64,000 nucleotides of DNA from Siphonobacter curvatus (GTDB lineage Bacteria > Bacteroidota > Bacteroidia > Cytophagales > Spirosomataceae): the NCBI RefSeq assembly GCF_002943425.1, contig NZ_PTRA01000001.1, positions 744,001-808,000 of the forward strand, in the 5' to 3' direction. Positions within the stretch are counted from its first letter, which is position 1, and each line of letters begins with the position of its first letter. Shown here piece after piece: positions 62,332-64,000 of the stretch. The position numbers and the translations under genes were made by a program. The notes below the pieces were generated by a model, which saw only the letters and a list, made by a program, of their open reading frames with translations, was not told where the DNA came from and ran no database searches.

Positions 62332-63546
62332 ATGACGCTTACGTTTCCGCTGATCTGCTTGTTGCTCGGCTTTTTCCTGTTTTTTGGTATCATCCTAACC
62401 AAATCATCGCATCGTTTAGGGGTACCTAGCTTAGTGATATACTTAGCTTTGGGGATTTTTTTAGGAAACGGCGGCCCCTTCGATTTTATCTACGATTACC
62501 CTGAATTTACCCATTCCTTCAGCAATTTGGCCCTGGCCATTATCCTGTTCATTGGCGGCCTGGAAACTGACTTTCGGCATATTAAACCCGTTCTGGGTCG
62601 AGGACTGGTCTTGTCCACCGTGGGCGTTCTGCTGACGGCGGGTTCTGTGGCGTTGTTTCTCCACGTCGCTTTTGGCATTCGGTACCTGGAAGGATTTCTG
62701 ATTGGTTCCGTCTTATCCTCCACGGATGCCGCCGCTGTATTCTCCATTCTGAATTCGAAAGGCCTGCGACTGAAAGAGAACATCTCAGAAACTCTGGAGC
62801 TGGAATCCGGTACGAATGATCCCATGGCCTTTTTCCTGACCACCATGTTTACCAGTATGCTTCACGAGCCGGAGATTCATATTGGACCCTGGCTCTGGTT
62901 ATTCGTCAAGGAAATGTCCATTGGTTTCCTGGCGGGTGGTGCCTTGGGTTTAGCCACGAGTTTGATTTTACAGCGACTACAATTAGTGAATCGGGGTATG
63001 TATCCGGTACTGATTCTGGCGACGATTCTGATTGGGATTGGTGCCCTCATGATGTGGCACGGTAATGTACTGCTGGGTATGTACGTAACCGGTATGGTGA
63101 TCAGTAGTCACCGCGAAAAATGGCTGGGCCGTAAGGAGACCTACCTTTTCTTTGAAAGCATTTCCTGGCTGATGGAGATCAGTCTCTTCGTCTTACTGGG
63201 CTTACAGGTATTTCCACGTAACATGGTGGCTTATCTGCCCCAGGCCCTCATCGTTTGTCTCTTCCTGATCCTGATTGCCCGACCGCTCAGCGTCTTCGTA
63301 TCACTCGCCCCGTTCAAAGCCAGTTTGCAGAAAAAAGTATTTGTAAGCTGGGTAGGGTTACGGGGAGCGACGCCCATTGTGTTTAGTCTGATTCCGCTCA
63401 TTGCCCGGGTACGGGTGGCCGACGTCATTTTCAATATCGTCTTCGCCGTAGTGTTAATCTCTGTACTGCTTCAGGGAACAACGCTGGGCTGGCTGGCGAA
63501 TAAATTAGGGCTCAATGAAGACCAGCCCGCCTCCAGCCAGATGTAG
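62332..63546 (+). CDS. Potassium/proton antiporter, CPA1 family (short form)
   Basis: Cation/H+ exchanger of 404 aa with about 12 helices. Family motifs: LALAIILFIGGLETDFRHI, GSVLSSTDAAAVFSIL and LELESGTNDPMAFFLTT (ND ion-binding pair), GLRGATPIVFSL. It resembles NhaP2/CvrA, but the C-terminal TrkA-C/CorC-type regulatory domains of those ~570-aa proteins are missing; it ends shortly after the last helix. The ATG at 62332 begins the first helix. Confidence 0.9.
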   Translation: MTLTFPLICLLLGFFLFFGIILTKSSHRLGVPSLVIYLALGIFLGNGGPFDFIYDYPEFTHSFSNLALAIILFIGGLETDFRHIKPVLGRGLVLSTVGVLLTAGSVALFLHVAFGIRYLEGFLIGSVLSSTDAAAVFSILNSKGLRLKENISETLELESGTNDPMAFFLTTMFTSMLHEPEIHIGPWLWLFVKEMSIGFLAGGALGLATSLILQRLQLVNRGMYPVLILATILIGIGALMMWHGNVLLGMYVTGMVISSHREKWLGRKETYLFFESISWLMEISLFVLLGLQVFPRNMVAYLPQALIVCLFLILIARPLSVFVSLAPFKASLQKKVFVSWVGLRGATPIVFSLIPLIARVRVADVIFNIVFAVVLISVLLQGTTLGWLANKLGLNEDQPASSQM

Positions 63547-63674
63547 TAAGGACCATCTTTAATCCATTGTATTAATTATTAGATTCGTAATAAGTGGCCA
63601 GTTACATCGTCATTTTTTAACAATTTGATGATTTGGGTTAACATTCTGGTAATATTCTTCTTGACGGGTAGAAA

Positions 63675-63682
63675 TACTTTTG
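63675..63682 (+). promoter_or_regulatory. -7 promoter box TACTTTTG with long leader
   Basis: Perfect TAnnTTTG match 161 nt before the ATG of the last gene. No -33 TTTG at normal spacing. The rest of 63547-63843 holds no recognised element. Confidence 0.5.
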
Positions 63683-63843
63683 CACCACCTTTCGACGAGT
63701 AGTCAAGTGAAGAGTGCTTCTGCTGAATCCGTCCATCGTCGTTAAGGAATCTATTCCCAACCTTCCTGAGGTAACGTATGTAATCAGTCACGCCCCAAGT
63801 GTGACGGAAGAATCCTGTTGTTTTTACACTAACCATTACCGGA

Positions 63844-64000
63844 ATGAAACACCCTGTACCACCGGGTTTTTTACCAGGCCTAAATCTCAAACAGTGCATT
63901 ATTCTTGCCTGTTTGAGCGTAGGTGCTACGCCGTTGGCGAACGCAACGCCGATTCCTGCCCCTCTGCATACTACCACTCGGCAAGCAATCATCATTAGAG
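63844..64000 (+). CDS. Start of a secreted or outer-membrane protein (cut by window end)
   Basis: The frame from ATG at 63844 is open to the window end, 52 codons. It encodes a long signal peptide: a polar start MKHPVPPGFLPGLNLK, hydrophobic QCIILACLSVGATPLANA, then TPIPAPLHTTTRQAIII. The extended n-region is like those of SusC/RagA-type TonB-dependent receptors of Cytophagales, but too little is present to assign a family. A 161-nt leader separates it from its promoter box. Confidence 0.55.
   Translation, partial: MKHPVPPGFLPGLNLKQCIILACLSVGATPLANATPIPAPLHTTTRQAIIIR

Noticed and set aside
63714-63998. 94-aa plus-strand frame at the right edge
   Set aside because: It lies in another frame over the signal-peptide gene at 63844 and has no signal or family features.

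Overview
The window looks like a chromosomal segment of a Bacteroidota bacterium, most likely order Cytophagales (Spirosomaceae/Cytophagaceae type); the genus cannot be fixed from the sequence. The signs are TAnnTTTG promoter boxes, a type IX secretion C-terminal sorting domain, an RND efflux pump continuing into an outer-membrane-factor domain, a fused alpha/beta 2-oxoacid dehydrogenase E1, DUF2911/DUF1573/DUF983 proteins and the long form of amidophosphoribosyltransferase. No rRNA gene, complete tRNA gene, transposase or phage gene was seen.

Layout. 1-4.7 kb (minus strand): C-terminally incomplete heavy-metal RND pump, a Cys/His-rich small secreted protein before it, and a T9SS cargo protein. 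4.9-7.5 kb: histidine kinase/response regulator pair. 7.7-9.1 kb: sodium:solute symporter. 9.15-13.8 kb: a sulfur-handling cluster (ArsR regulator with a palindromic operator on its promoter, TauE exporter, two thioredoxins, CstB-like persulfide dioxygenase-rhodanese, two half-size YeeE/YedE transporters). 14-22.8 kb: DUF983, HI0933-type flavoprotein, murE, apbE, FGE-like protein, Tat-exported oxidoreductase, large membrane protein. 22.8-30.7 kb: E1 fusion, DUF1573, ECF sigma/anti-sigma pair, cupin, dnaG. 30.8-40.5 kb: nuoIJK and nuoLMN, separated by two opposite-strand genes; nuoI carries a long repetitive tail. 40.6-50.2 kb: AEC transporter, FAD/NAD(P) protein, PurF-like enzyme, Mla-type lipid ABC operon, DUF2911 protein, NUDIX hydrolase. 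50.2-52.2 kb: a 27-repeat CRISPR array without cas genes in the window. 52.2-64 kb: cyclophilin, adenine deaminase, cmk, M14 peptidase, flavin oxidoreductase, TolB-like outer-membrane protein, K+/H+ antiporter and the start of a secreted protein.

Most notable: (i) four genes have a perfect TAnnTTTG box exactly four bases before the start codon, which predicts leaderless mRNAs; (ii) NuoI has an extra ~350-residue tail with eleven [TAS]FKPx[FL]K[KR] motifs; (iii) a CRISPR spacer holds a tRNA D-arm sequence, in the orientation that makes the crRNA complementary to the tRNA; (iv) the array's probable leader contains a 16-bp inverted repeat plus a third partial copy; (v) the sulfur cluster has a TGAA-N6-TTCA operator overlapping the ArsR promoter.

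All calls come from reading the sequence and from family knowledge; no search was run.
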